Shown here: one piece after another, positions 1 through 6,387 of the stretch
Numbering within the stretch: the first letter of the stretch is position 1
How the letters are laid out: each line of letters starts with the position of its first letter
IMG/VR virus record: IMGVR_UViG_3300005531_000214
Coordinates: 1 to 42,222 of that record
From: a virus
Strand: one strand, 5' to 3'
Length of the DNA: 42,222 nucleotides
Made by a program: the position numbers and the translations under genes
Notes under the pieces: model-generated
The model's input: only the letters and a program-made list of their open reading frames with translations
What the model was told of the DNA's origin: nothing
Databases searched by the model: none

Positions 1-1416
1 ATGCGCGACGTCGTGGCGTCGCTCGGGGCCCAGGCGCTCACCGATATCGGGAACGCCCAGCGCTTCGTGTATGCGCACGGCGACAGTGTGCGCTACGTGC
101 CGGCGCAGGAGGCGTGGTACGTCTACGACGGCCGGCGCTGGGCCTTGGACGAGACGTGCGAGGTCGAGCGGCGGTGTCAGGCGACGGCCATGGACATCTA
201 CCGCGAGGTGCCCCACACGCTCGATGCGGACGCGCGGAAGGCGCTCGCCAAGTGGGCGCAGGCCTCGGAGAGCCATAGCCGGCTCCGGGCCATGCAGGCG
301 TGCGCGCAGGCGATCGAGGGCATCGCGATTCGGCCCGATGCCTTCGATGCGGATCCGTGGGCCTTGAACGTCGCCAACGGGACGATCGACCTCCGGACGG
401 GCCAGCTCCGGCCGCATGCCCGCGAGGATCTCATCACGAAGGTCGCGCCCGTCGCGTACGACCCGCTCGCGCGGTGCGATCGGTGGGAGCGGTTCGTGAG
501 CGAGATCGCAGCCGGTCGCGCGGACTTAGTCGCGTTCCTCCAGCGGGCGCTCGGCTACTCGCTCACGGGTCTCACGCGGGACCAGTGCTTTTTCCTCTGC
601 TACGGCGCTGGCGCGAATGGCAAGACGATCCTCTTCGAGACGCAGCGGAAACTCCGGGGCGGCTACGGGCTCGAGGCCGACTTCTCGACGTTCGTGGAGC
701 AGCCCGTCGAGCGGCCGCGGCCCGATCTTGCGCGGCTTGCGGGCGCGCGGATGGTCTGCGCCGAGGAGGGGCGCGAGCGGGCGCGGCTCGCGGAGTCGGT
801 CATCAAGTCGCTCACGGGCGGCTCGACGGTCACAGCGCGGTATCTCTACGGCCGGGAGTTCGAGTTCGAGCCGACGTTCAAGCTCTGGCTCGCGGCCAAC
901 CATCGGCCGCAGATCGCGGCCACGGACTACGGCATGTGGCGCCGCGTGCACTTGGTGCCCTTCGACGTGCGCTTCGAGGGGGAGAACCGGGACGACACGC
1001 TCCGCGAGACCTTGGCCGCCGAGCTGCCTGGGATCCTCGCGTGGACGGTCGCCGGGTGTCTCCTCTGGCAGCGCACGGGCCTCCGGCAGCCGCCCTGCGT
1101 CGAGCGTGCGACGGCCGACTACCGCGCCGAGTCGGATATCGTTGGCCAGTTCCTAAAAGAGCGGTGCGCCGAGGGCGGCGAGACGCCGGCGGGCGCGCTC
1201 TACCAGGCGTACCGGGCGTGGGCCGAGGAGAACGGCGAGCGGCCGATGACGGCGCAGATGTTCGGTCGCCGGCTGGGCGAGCGGGGGCTCCCGGTCGAAC
1301 TCCGGCGGCTCCCCGCCGGCGTGGCGAAGATCCGACTCGGGGTCCGGCTCCTCTGGACGACCGCCAGGAGTGCTGTAACCGATGTCACCGCTGTAACCAA
1401 TCCGGGCGCCCACTAA
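1..1416 (+). CDS. P4-family phage/plasmid replication helicase (D5_N + SF3)
   Basis: A 471-residue replicative helicase of the phage/plasmid primase P4 family. Residues about 1-180 resemble the D5_N region that precedes the motor. The superfamily 3 ATPase follows, with a Walker A motif GAGANGKT at 202-209, an acidic Walker B-like MVCAEE at 251-256, the sensor asparagine in WLAANHRP (N300) and basic W313-R314-R315. The catalytic primase half found at the N-terminus of the longer (about 770-residue) family members is not visible, so this is probably a helicase-only member. The gene opens at the first base of the window. The window's last bases supply a good ribosome site for this ATG if the ends are joined. 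Its last codons (VTDVTAVTN) are themselves part of an iteron-like repeat, which fits a Rep protein next to its origin. Confidence 0.9.
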   Translation: MRDVVASLGAQALTDIGNAQRFVYAHGDSVRYVPAQEAWYVYDGRRWALDETCEVERRCQATAMDIYREVPHTLDADARKALAKWAQASESHSRLRAMQACAQAIEGIAIRPDAFDADPWALNVANGTIDLRTGQLRPHAREDLITKVAPVAYDPLARCDRWERFVSEIAAGRADLVAFLQRALGYSLTGLTRDQCFFLCYGAGANGKTILFETQRKLRGGYGLEADFSTFVEQPVERPRPDLARLAGARMVCAEEGRERARLAESVIKSLTGGSTVTARYLYGREFEFEPTFKLWLAANHRPQIAATDYGMWRRVHLVPFDVRFEGENRDDTLRETLAAELPGILAWTVAGCLLWQRTGLRQPPCVERATADYRAESDIVGQFLKERCAEGGETPAGALYQAYRAWAEENGERPMTAQMFGRRLGERGLPVELRRLPAGVAKIRLGVRLLWTTARSAVTDVTAVTNPGAH

Positions 1417-1488
1417 GGAAAGTTCGCATATGCGCGCACACATGCGGGATTTACGTCTGAGAAGAAATATCGGTTACAATCGGTTACA
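1374..1488. repeat. iteron-like repeat cluster, candidate replication origin
   Basis: Two blocks of the same short word face each other around the helicase stop codon. The left block (1375-1401) has three 9-bp units: GTAACCGAT, GTCACCGCT and GTAACCAAT. The right block (1469-1488) has two tandem 10-bp units of ATCGGTTACA, the reverse complement of TGTAACCGAT. Between them lie a perfect palindrome CGCATATGCG (1425-1434) and the most AT-rich stretch nearby (about 1449-1470, with GAAGAAATAT). Iterons beside a rep/helicase gene are a known plasmid and P4-type origin design. Origin function here is inferred. The segment 1417-1602 has no convincing gene. Confidence 0.6.
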
Positions 1489-1602
1489 GGGTACTACCCG
1501 CCGGCGGTTGTGGCGCGTTTCGTGGCCTCAACGCTCGCGGTGGGCGATTGGTGCTGTCCTCTGGCCAGGACACCCGTGGAGATCCCCGGTGCCGGGGGAG
1601 CC

Positions 1603-1938
1603 ATGACCGCGGCCATTCGAGTCCGCGCGCTGGACCGCCGCGACGAGGGCGACCTGCAGCGCGAGGTGTGGCAGCTCCTGAAACTCGCGGGCTGCAAGTC
1701 CTACTGGCTCTCGCAGGTGCGGAAGACCCAGCAAACCAAAGGCGTGGCGGACATCCTGACGTTCTCGCCGCGCCGCGGCCAAGCGTGGATCGAGTGCAAG
1801 CACCCGAGGAGCCGGAGCTCGAAGCAGCGGCCGGAGCAGCTCGAGTTCCAGCAATGGTGCCACCGCTCGGGCGTCACGTACCTCCTCGTCCGCGATGCGC
1901 AGACCGTGGCGGATTGGCTTTCCGGGAGGGCCGTATGA
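1603..1938 (+). CDS. VRR-NUC domain nuclease
   Basis: A 111-residue protein with the compact VRR-NUC (PD-(D/E)xK superfamily) layout. An N-terminal helix with EGDLQREVWQLL carries the early acidic residue. GVADILTF supplies the catalytic aspartate and AWIECKHP the E-x-K pair. The last third reads EQLEFQQWC...VTYLLVRDAQ, typical of the family's closing strand and helix. The reading frame is open upstream to 1510, but the ATG at 1603 is preceded by GGGGGAG at a good distance and gives a protein of normal stand-alone size. Such nucleases are common next to phage helicases and probably act on branched or flapped replication intermediates. The stop overlaps the next start (ATGA at 1935). Confidence 0.88.
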   Translation: MTAAIRVRALDRRDEGDLQREVWQLLKLAGCKSYWLSQVRKTQQTKGVADILTFSPRRGQAWIECKHPRSRSSKQRPEQLEFQQWCHRSGVTYLLVRDAQTVADWLSGRAV

Positions 1939-2099
1939 CGGATCTCGGGCGCGCACTGGCGGTCGCAGAGGCGTCGTGCCGGGTGTGGGCGCGCTACCGC
2001 GCGCTGCCATGGTGGAAGCGCCTCATCACGCCGCGGCCCACCTATCTCGACGCGTTGGTTGAGGCGTCGCGCGCGGCGCTCGGGGTGAAGGCGCCATGA
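1935..2099 (+). CDS. small hypothetical protein
   Basis: A 54-residue protein beginning MTDLGRALAV and ending RAALGVKAP. It contains a central basic/aromatic stretch (RALPWWKRLITPRPTY) and helices on either side. The start is coupled to the nuclease stop by an ATGA overlap, and GGGAGGG lies just upstream. The stop overlaps the next start in the same way. No family is recognised. Coupling on both sides supports it being a real gene. Confidence 0.6.
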   Translation: MTDLGRALAVAEASCRVWARYRALPWWKRLITPRPTYLDALVEASRAALGVKAP

Positions 2100-2167
2100 T
2101 CGCCTGGCTCAAGAAACTCTGGACGAAGCTGCTGGACCGGCTGCTCGGGTACCATGACACGAACTAG
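2096..2167 (+). CDS. tiny amphipathic peptide (23 aa)
   Basis: A 23-residue ORF coupled by ATGA to the previous gene. The sequence starts MIAWLKKLWTKLLDRLLG and ends YHDTN. Tryptophans and leucines recur every 3-4 residues (W4, L5, L8, W9, L12, L13, L16, L17) with lysines and arginine on the other face, so it would form a cationic amphipathic helix. GGGGTGAAGG upstream can serve as ribosome site. It could be a membrane-active or protein-binding peptide, or only a by-product of coupling. No homologue is recognised. Confidence 0.45.
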   Translation: MIAWLKKLWTKLLDRLLGYHDTN

Positions 2168-2197
2168 TGACACCTCATATACGGGAGCGCTGGCACG

Positions 2198-3244
2198 ATG
2201 CTGACACCGGTGCTGCGGTTGGCGAAGGGCGGGCATACGAGCCGCGAGCAGGGCATGTGCGCGATGGAGGCTGCGGCCTATGTGGCGAACCTGCCGCACT
2301 CGGACCGGCCGGAGTGTGTGTCGCCCGTGATCGGGGTGTGGTTCCGGAACTGGAACGACGCGATGGACGACGACGACCGGCAAATGCTGGCGCCCTACAC
2401 GGTCAAGGTGCTGGGCACGGCGACCGGCCAGGGCGACGAGCTGACGCGCTCGTGGATGGCGCTCGACTGGCTCTGTCGCGTGCAGACCCCAGCGTGGCTC
2501 CGGCTCGCGGGACTCACGGCCGAAGCGCAAGCGCTCGAAGCGACGGCCCGCATCGTCGACGCCGTGACTGCGCGCGTAGCCCAACCCGCGCTCGATACAG
2601 CGCGAGCGAAAGCGAGCGCCGCGGGGGCTGCCGCGTGGGCTGCCGCGTGGGCTGCCGCGGGGGATGCCGCGGGGGATGCCGCGGGGGATGCCGCGTGGGC
2701 TGCCGCGTGGGCTGCCGCGAGGGCTGCCGCGGGGGCTGCCGCGAGGGCTGCCGCGTGGGCTGCCGCGTGGGCTGCCGCGAGGGCTGCCGCGGGGGATGCC
2801 GCGGGGGATGCCGCGGGGGATGCCGCGTGGGCTGCCGCGTGGGCTGCCGCGAGGGCTGCCGCGGGGGCTGCCGCGTGGGATGCCGCGTGGGCTGCCGCGG
2901 GGGCTGCCGCGAGGGCTGCCGCGAGGGCTGCCGCGGGGGATGCCGCGGGGGATGCCGCGGGGGCTGCCGCGGGGGATGCCGCGGGGGATGCCGCGTGGGC
3001 TGCCGCGAGGGCTGCCGCGGGGGCTGCCGCGTGGGCTGCCGCGAGGGCTGCCGCGGGGGATGCCGCGGGGGATGCCGCGTGGGCTGCCGCGAGGGCTGCC
3101 GCAAGGGATGCGCTCCGACCTACGGTCGTCGCGCTCCAGCGGTCAGCGCTCGGGCTGTTAGACGAGATGATCCAGGTCGGCGAGCGTGAGTCGGTGCCGC
3201 TCGTGAAGGAGCGGGTAGCGTATGTGCTGGCGGACAATGGGTAG
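2198..3244 (+). CDS. hypothetical protein with Ala-rich tetrapeptide repeats
   Basis: A 348-residue protein in three parts. Residues 1-105 are a conserved-looking globular domain ([56 protein letters not shown]) of a type common in hypothetical proteins of actinobacteria and their phages. Residues about 140-303 are roughly 41 tandem four-residue units of the form [A/D]-A-A-[W/G/R]. A short tail follows ([20 protein letters not shown]). The tetrad repeat should make a long alanine-rich helix with W, R or G at fixed spacing. The start ATG follows GGGAGCG. The repeat is free of stops in other frames too, but only this frame has normal flanking domains, so the other frames are shadows. Confidence 0.8.
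   Translation: MLTPVLRLAKGGHTSREQGMCAMEAAAYVANLPHSDRPECVSPVIGVWFRNWNDAMDDDDRQMLAPYTVKVLGTATGQGDELTRSWMALDWLCRVQTPAWLRLAGLTAEAQALEATARIVDAVTARVAQPALDTARAKASAAGAAAWAAAWAAAGDAAGDAAGDAAWAAAWAAARAAAGAAARAAAWAAAWAAARAAAGDAAGDAAGDAAWAAAWAAARAAAGAAAWDAAWAAAGAAARAAARAAAGDAAGDAAGAAAGDAAGDAAWAAARAAAGAAAWAAARAAAGDAAGDAAWAAARAAARDALRPTVVALQRSALGLLDEMIQVGERESVPLVKERVAYVLADNG
2615..3106 (+). repeat. 12-bp coding minisatellite, about 41 units
   Basis: Tandem units of the form G(C/A)TGCCGCG(T/G/A)GG run without interruption. Only base 2 (Ala or Asp) and base 10 (Trp, Gly or Arg) vary. All other positions are constant except in the edge units (AGC at the first, GCAAGG at the last). A seven-unit pattern ([28 protein letters not shown]) occurs twice, 11 units (132 bp) apart, which indicates duplication of a larger block. 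Confidence 0.95.
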
Positions 3245-3306
3245 TGGCAACGATTGCCATAGCTGACTAGAAGTTCGGTTCTCACATCTGATCCCTGAGC
3301 GAGTGC

Positions 3307-3528
3307 ATGATGCTGTCGTATCAGCGTGACCGTGACTTCGACGTATTGGAAGTGTCCGTGCGGACGCTGCGGCAGATCGCCACACTGCATGCGACGCCGA
3401 ACCTGCCGATCACGCTAGAGGGGCGGCTAAAGGGTGCCGAGACGTATATGGCCGGCGTCGTAGAGGCCGCGCTCGATGCGGCGCTGTGTCGTCCGGTTCG
3501 GGAAGTGAAGGAGCCCGCCAATGGCTGA
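3307..3528 (+). CDS. small hypothetical protein, first of a coupled chain
   Basis: A 73-residue protein (MMLSYQRDRDFDVLEVSVRT...VREVKEPANG). The middle (PITLEGRLKGAETYMAGVVEAALDAAL) is helical. It ends in EPANG, the shared C-terminal signature of the four-gene chain that follows, because its stop codon lies inside the junction sequence that also starts the next gene. There are two candidate ATGs (3307 and 3310) and only a weak ribosome site. The function is unknown. Confidence 0.65.
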   Translation: MMLSYQRDRDFDVLEVSVRTLRQIATLHATPNLPITLEGRLKGAETYMAGVVEAALDAALCRPVREVKEPANG

Positions 3529-3688
3529 GACTCACAAGTGCACGACGGACGGGCCGTGCTGCTGCTACCAGTGGGGCGACGAGCCCAACTACAGGTGCCC
3601 TCGGCACGGCTTCTACGCCGGCAACCGCTGCACGATCTGCGGTCGGTTCATGCGTGTCGTGCAGGTTCAGGAGCCCGCCAATGGCTGA
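3521..3688 (+). CDS. small cysteine-rich (zinc-binding-like) protein
   Basis: A 55-residue protein with eight cysteines: CTTDGPCCC near residues 7-15, then CPRHGFYAGNRCTICGRF. The second half has a C-x-x-H...C-x-x-C pattern typical of a small zinc ribbon. It begins MAETHKC inside the junction repeat and ends EPANG in the next copy. It is too short and too plain to name a function. Nucleic-acid or protein binding is possible. Confidence 0.7.
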   Translation: MAETHKCTTDGPCCCYQWGDEPNYRCPRHGFYAGNRCTICGRFMRVVQVQEPANG

Positions 3689-3890
3689 GACGATCAGTGT
3701 CGGCCCTGGCTGGACCGTCTGCGGCCGATGTGGCCAGCCCGTGCCGTGGCGCGACATGGAGTGTACTGGGGTCGTAGAGCACCTGTGCGTCGCCGACGGC
3801 GACCGCGCGTTTCTGTGCACTCGCACTTGGCGCTCGTTCGTGCTCCGCGCCGACGGTACTCGGCATCCGCCGGAGCCCGCCAATGGCTGA
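3681..3890 (+). CDS. small CxxC protein
   Basis: A 69-residue protein, MAETISVGPGWTVCGRCGQP..., with C-x-x-C (CGRC) near residue 14 and further cysteines in MECTGVVEHLC and FLCTRTW, so a zinc site is likely. It starts and stops in copies of the junction repeat. It may be a distant relative of the preceding Cys-rich protein, but the similarity is too low to claim duplication. Confidence 0.7.
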   Translation: MAETISVGPGWTVCGRCGQPVPWRDMECTGVVEHLCVADGDRAFLCTRTWRSFVLRADGTRHPPEPANG

Positions 3891-4107
3891 GACGCAAGCT
3901 GACCGGATCGCGGAGATTGAACGCCGCTGTCGCCGCGCACCCGGAGGGCCGTGGTACATCGATCGCGGCGTTACGGAGCGACTCGCGATCGCAGAAGGCC
4001 ACCCGGAGTTCGCCGAGCCGGTCGCAGAGTTGATCGCGCACGCTCCTGACGACCTGCGGTGGCTGCTGACTCTCGTGAAGCCACTATCGGAGCCCGCCAA
4101 TGGCTAA
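3883..4107 (+). CDS. small phage protein of the 'PGPW...IAHAPDDL' type
   Basis: A 74-residue protein. It has the pattern of a large group of phage hypothetical proteins: an N-terminal helix (ADRIAEIERRCRRA), PGGPW, then a C-terminal EPVAELIAHAPDDLRWLLTLV helix pair. The next gene has the same plan. It starts and ends in junction repeats. No biochemical role is established for this group. Confidence 0.72.
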   Translation: MAETQADRIAEIERRCRRAPGGPWYIDRGVTERLAIAEGHPEFAEPVAELIAHAPDDLRWLLTLVKPLSEPANG

Positions 4108-4489
4108 CGACGCCCCGCGCGAGGCGCCCAGCGGGCCGCTCGACCCGGAGACGGAGGCGTGGCTGGCGGCCGTCGCCGCGCGGCTCGCCGCCTGTACGCC
4201 GGGCCCGTGGATGGGCGCGCCGGCTGACGCCGAGTACCACGACGGTCTCGTGGCGCAGGCGTCAAGCGGTGGCACGATCGCCCGCGTGGACTATGGCGCC
4301 CAGACGGGCGCGCACCAGCCGGACGGCGACCTGGCGCTCATCGCGGCGGCGCCAACCGATCTGGCACGCGCTGTCGCGCTCATCCGCGCCCTAGAGGCCG
4401 AGAACGTGGCACTGTTCGCCCGCGTAACCATGTCGGCTGCGCCTCATCGACGACGTACCGGCCGCGCCGATGCCGACCTTTCCGCATGA
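4100..4489 (+). CDS. 'TPGPW' small phage protein, with an aberrant tail
   Basis: A 129-residue protein related in plan to the preceding gene: a helix (ETEAWLAAVAARLAACTPGPW), a beta-rich middle, then GDLALIAAAPTDLARAVALIRALEAENVAL. Residues from about 108 onward (RVTMSAAPHRRRTGRADADLSA) do not look like this family. They are read out of frame from DNA that, in the next frame, encodes methyltransferase-like sequence. The simplest reading is that a deletion fused this gene's 3' end to the remains of a methyltransferase gene. Confidence 0.7.
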   Translation: MANDAPREAPSGPLDPETEAWLAAVAARLAACTPGPWMGAPADAEYHDGLVAQASSGGTIARVDYGAQTGAHQPDGDLALIAAAPTDLARAVALIRALEAENVALFARVTMSAAPHRRRTGRADADLSA

Positions 4490-4874
4490 CGACTACATCT
4501 GCGACCGCCATGTGCTCAACGCCCGTTGGCTCGGGCAGGAGCAGGACCGCTCGCGGTCCTTTGTGCATGGGCGCCGTTGGTGTGCCAAGGTGCGCCCGCT
4601 ACGCATCGAAACCCTGGCGCTCGAGCCAGCGGCATACGCGCGGACCGTCACATCGTCGCACGCCGGCGGCCGTCCGCGTATGAAGGGTCGTATCGAATCG
4701 CTCAGCGTCGAGGAGGCGTTGCGGCGTCAGGGATGCCCGCCCGAGTTCTTCGGGCCTGACTCGCCATTCAAGCGGCAGAAGCAACTGAAAATGATCGCCC
4801 AGGGCGTCCCGCTCCCGATGGGACGCGCGGTCGCGCGAGCCGTGCGCGCGGCGCTAGCGGAGCAGGCGGCGTGA
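4470..4874 (+). pseudogene. C-terminal stub of a DNA cytosine methyltransferase
   Basis: A 134-residue ORF resembling only the end of C5-cytosine methyltransferases found in phages. CDRHVLNARWLGQEQDRSRSF and GRPRMKGRIESLSVEEALRRQGCPPEFF look like the target-recognition end and motif IX. QKQLKMIAQGVPLPMGRAVARAV corresponds to motif X, with Gln where GN(G/A)VP enzymes have Asn. The SAM-binding motif, the PCQ loop with the catalytic cysteine and the ENV motif are all missing. The same frame stays open upstream only to a TAA at 4425, and the deduced residues there (RLRLIDDVPAAP) continue the methyltransferase-like text. It is probably inactive as an enzyme. It could be retained as a DNA-binding fragment. 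Confidence 0.65.
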
Positions 4875-4902
4875 TGCATCGCCTCACGCATAGGAGCGCA
4901 TG

Positions 4903-5208
4903 ATGGTTGACGTAGCACAGCACAATCGCGCGGCGCGGCGCAGTAAGGAGGAGCGGGCCGTCGCGGCGCGATTCGGCACGCGGCGGGGTACGGGTTTCGC
5001 GAGCCGGCTGGAGCCGACGTACGACGGCATCCCTCTAGAGCATGCCAATGGCGGTCTCAAGGCGGCTGCTGAAGCTGTGGCCACCTACCTCCGTGACCAT
5101 CGCGGATACAACGCGAGCAGCCGGCACGACCCGCACTCCGAGAGCGTGGCCTGGTTGCTGAACGTCTTGCTCGACTGCGCGCGGCACGCCTACCCGCCAG
5201 CCAGGTAG
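4903..5208 (+). CDS. hypothetical protein
   Basis: A 101-residue protein. The start at 4903 is chosen over the ATG at 4900 because AGGAG (4892-4896) is then six bases away. The N-terminal half is basic (AARRSKEERAVAARFGTRRGTG). The C-terminal half is helical (GGLKAAAEAVATYLRDH, SVAWLLNVLLDCARHAY). No family is recognised. It is the last gene of the rightward block, and its 3' end overlaps the 3' end of the leftward operon by 19 bp. Confidence 0.65.
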   Translation: MVDVAQHNRAARRSKEERAVAARFGTRRGTGFASRLEPTYDGIPLEHANGGLKAAAEAVATYLRDHRGYNASSRHDPHSESVAWLLNVLLDCARHAYPPAR

Positions 5209-5387
5209 CGCGTGAGTCGCCGGAGCACGACGGCCGGGATCGGGACGGCGCCCGCTTGCCAGCGGCGCACCGTGCGCTCGTCGCGCGTCAGCACGTCCTC
5301 GGCAAACCGGCGCGCGCTGAGCCCCGAGCGGTCGATCGCCGCTCGGAGCAGGTCGCGCGGATCGGGGTCAGCGCGAGCGCGCGTCAC
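5190..5387 (-). CDS. small helix-turn-helix (XRE-like) DNA-binding protein
   Basis: A 65-residue protein. RDLLRAAIDRSGLSARRFAEDVLTRDERTVRRWQAGAVPIPAVVLRRL fits a Cro/C1-type helix-turn-helix with the recognition helix around RDERTVRRWQAG. A GTG start at 5387 has AGGTG seven bases upstream on the minus strand and is preferred to the TTG at 5393. It is the last gene of the leftward operon, where it may act as its regulator or as a phage switch protein. Confidence 0.7.
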   Translation of the reverse strand: MTRARADPDPRDLLRAAIDRSGLSARRFAEDVLTRDERTVRRWQAGAVPIPAVVLRRLTRYLAGG

Positions 5388-5400
5388 AGGCAAGCACCTG

Positions 5401-5748
5401 TTACCACCCGTGTGCGCCGGGAACTGCGCTATCGAGGCGCGCGTCCACGGGCACCGCGTCCGCGCGTTGCAGGTATGCGCGCCGCGCCGCCTCGAACGCC
5501 TTCCGCTCGGCCGCCTCCTCCTCGGGCGTCGGATCGTAGGTCTCGCCGTACACCCGCGTGCCGTCTTGGTAGCGGATGCGCGCCGCCTTCCGCTCGCTCA
5601 GGATTCCGCTCTCGAGCCAGCCAATCGCGGGGTTGGCCGCCATCGTCCGGTCATAGGCGCGGTCGATCCACGCCAGCGCCTCGCGGCGCGAGGTAAACCG
5701 CTGCCAGGCGTGGTGGACGCTGCCAGGTATGCCGATGCGTGCGATCAT
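5401..5748 (-). CDS. hypothetical protein
   Basis: A 115-residue leftward gene starting MIARIGIPGSVHHAWQRFTSRREALAWIDRAYDR. A good ribosome site (GAGGAGG, eight bases upstream) fixes the start. The middle holds an acidic/basic helix (TPEEEAAERKAFEAARRAYL). It starts three bases after the previous gene's stop. No family is recognised. Confidence 0.7.
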   Translation of the reverse strand: MIARIGIPGSVHHAWQRFTSRREALAWIDRAYDRTMAANPAIGWLESGILSERKAARIRYQDGTRVYGETYDPTPEEEAAERKAFEAARRAYLQRADAVPVDARLDSAVPGAHGW

Positions 5749-5751
5749 GGG

Positions 5752-5970
5752 TTAGCCCTCCTCTTGGCTGTCGGCGGCACGCCGCCGGTGGTGTTCCGCC
5801 CGTCGCAGCGCGGCCACCGCTTGGCGTGCCTCGGGGTAGTGTCGGCCGAGGCCCAGGGGTGGCTCCCCTGGGCGCTCCAGCTGATAGCTCGTCTCGTCGT
5901 CGTGTGTGACGAGCGCGTCGGGCCAGAGGATCTGGACCTCGCGGGACAGGTAGCCGTCGATCGATCGCAC
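5752..5970 (-). CDS. small hypothetical protein
   Basis: A 72-residue leftward gene with a GTG start, beginning MRSIDGYLSREVQILWPDALV. The first half looks beta-rich and the second is a basic helix (YPEARQAVAALRRAEHHRRRA). Its start lies just past the previous stop (5974) and a G-run serves as ribosome site. The function is unknown. Confidence 0.6.
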   Translation of the reverse strand: MRSIDGYLSREVQILWPDALVTHDDETSYQLERPGEPPLGLGRHYPEARQAVAALRRAEHHRRRAADSQEEG

Positions 5971-5973
5971 GGG

Positions 5974-6276
5974 TCAGGCCCCCCGAGCCCACGGGTAGTC
6001 ACGCTGGTACCACCGCAGCACCTGCGCCTGCGTCCGCCGATGCTCGCGCCGGAGCACATCGACGAGCGGCCCGTCAGCAGGGTACCACAGCAGCGTCGGC
6101 CCGGAGGAGCAGAGCCCTTCGCAGATCTGCCGGCCGTCGATTCCGTAGCGGACGTACCCGCCATTGGGCGGTGCGTAGTACTCGGTCTCGACGTACTCGT
6201 CACGCAGGTCGTCCCACTCGGAGACCGTGGCGCGGTGGGGGAAGTGCGGGTCAGCGGCAAATCGGGTGCGTGGCAT
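5974..6276 (-). CDS. hypothetical protein
   Basis: A 100-residue leftward gene starting MPRTRFAADPHFPHRATVSEW. It is tyrosine- and tryptophan-rich (ETEYYAPPNGGYVRYGIDGRQICEGL, LLWYPADGPLVDVLRREHRRTQAQVLRWYQRDYPW). GAGGAG stands eight bases before the ATG. No family is recognised. Confidence 0.68.
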   Translation of the reverse strand: MPRTRFAADPHFPHRATVSEWDDLRDEYVETEYYAPPNGGYVRYGIDGRQICEGLCSSGPTLLWYPADGPLVDVLRREHRRTQAQVLRWYQRDYPWARGA

Positions 6277-6387
6277 CGCTCAGTCTCCTCGGGGAGATAC
6301 AGACAGGGTCGGGTCCACACCCGGGACTCCTCGGGGCCGATGGCGGATCTAGGGGGCGCATCGGCTCGCCCCCGTGTCGCTCGCCGC

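Larger units (their letters stand above)
3510..4107 (+). repeat. four copies of a gene-junction sequence
   Basis: The sequence GGAGCCCGCCAATGGCTGA occurs at 3510-3528, 3670-3688 and 3872-3890, each time followed by GAC. A fourth copy at 4089-4107 ends GGCTAA instead. Each copy carries the ribosome site (GGAG), the start ATG of the downstream gene, and, eight bases on in another frame, the stop of the upstream gene. All upstream proteins therefore end EPANG and the downstream ones begin MAET or MAND. The genes between the copies differ in sequence. Confidence 0.95.

Noticed and set aside
2615-3106. CRISPR array
   Set aside because: Units are contiguous 12-mers with no spacers, and no cas genes are present.
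2615-3106. Diversity-generating retroelement target
   Set aside because: No reverse transcriptase or template repeat is visible, and changes are not limited to adenine positions.
2514-3390. Pro/Arg, Gly/Cys/Arg and Ala/Ser repeat proteins in the other frames of the 12-bp array
   Set aside because: A 12-bp unit without stops stays open in all frames. Only the frame 2198-3244 has normal sequence on both sides.
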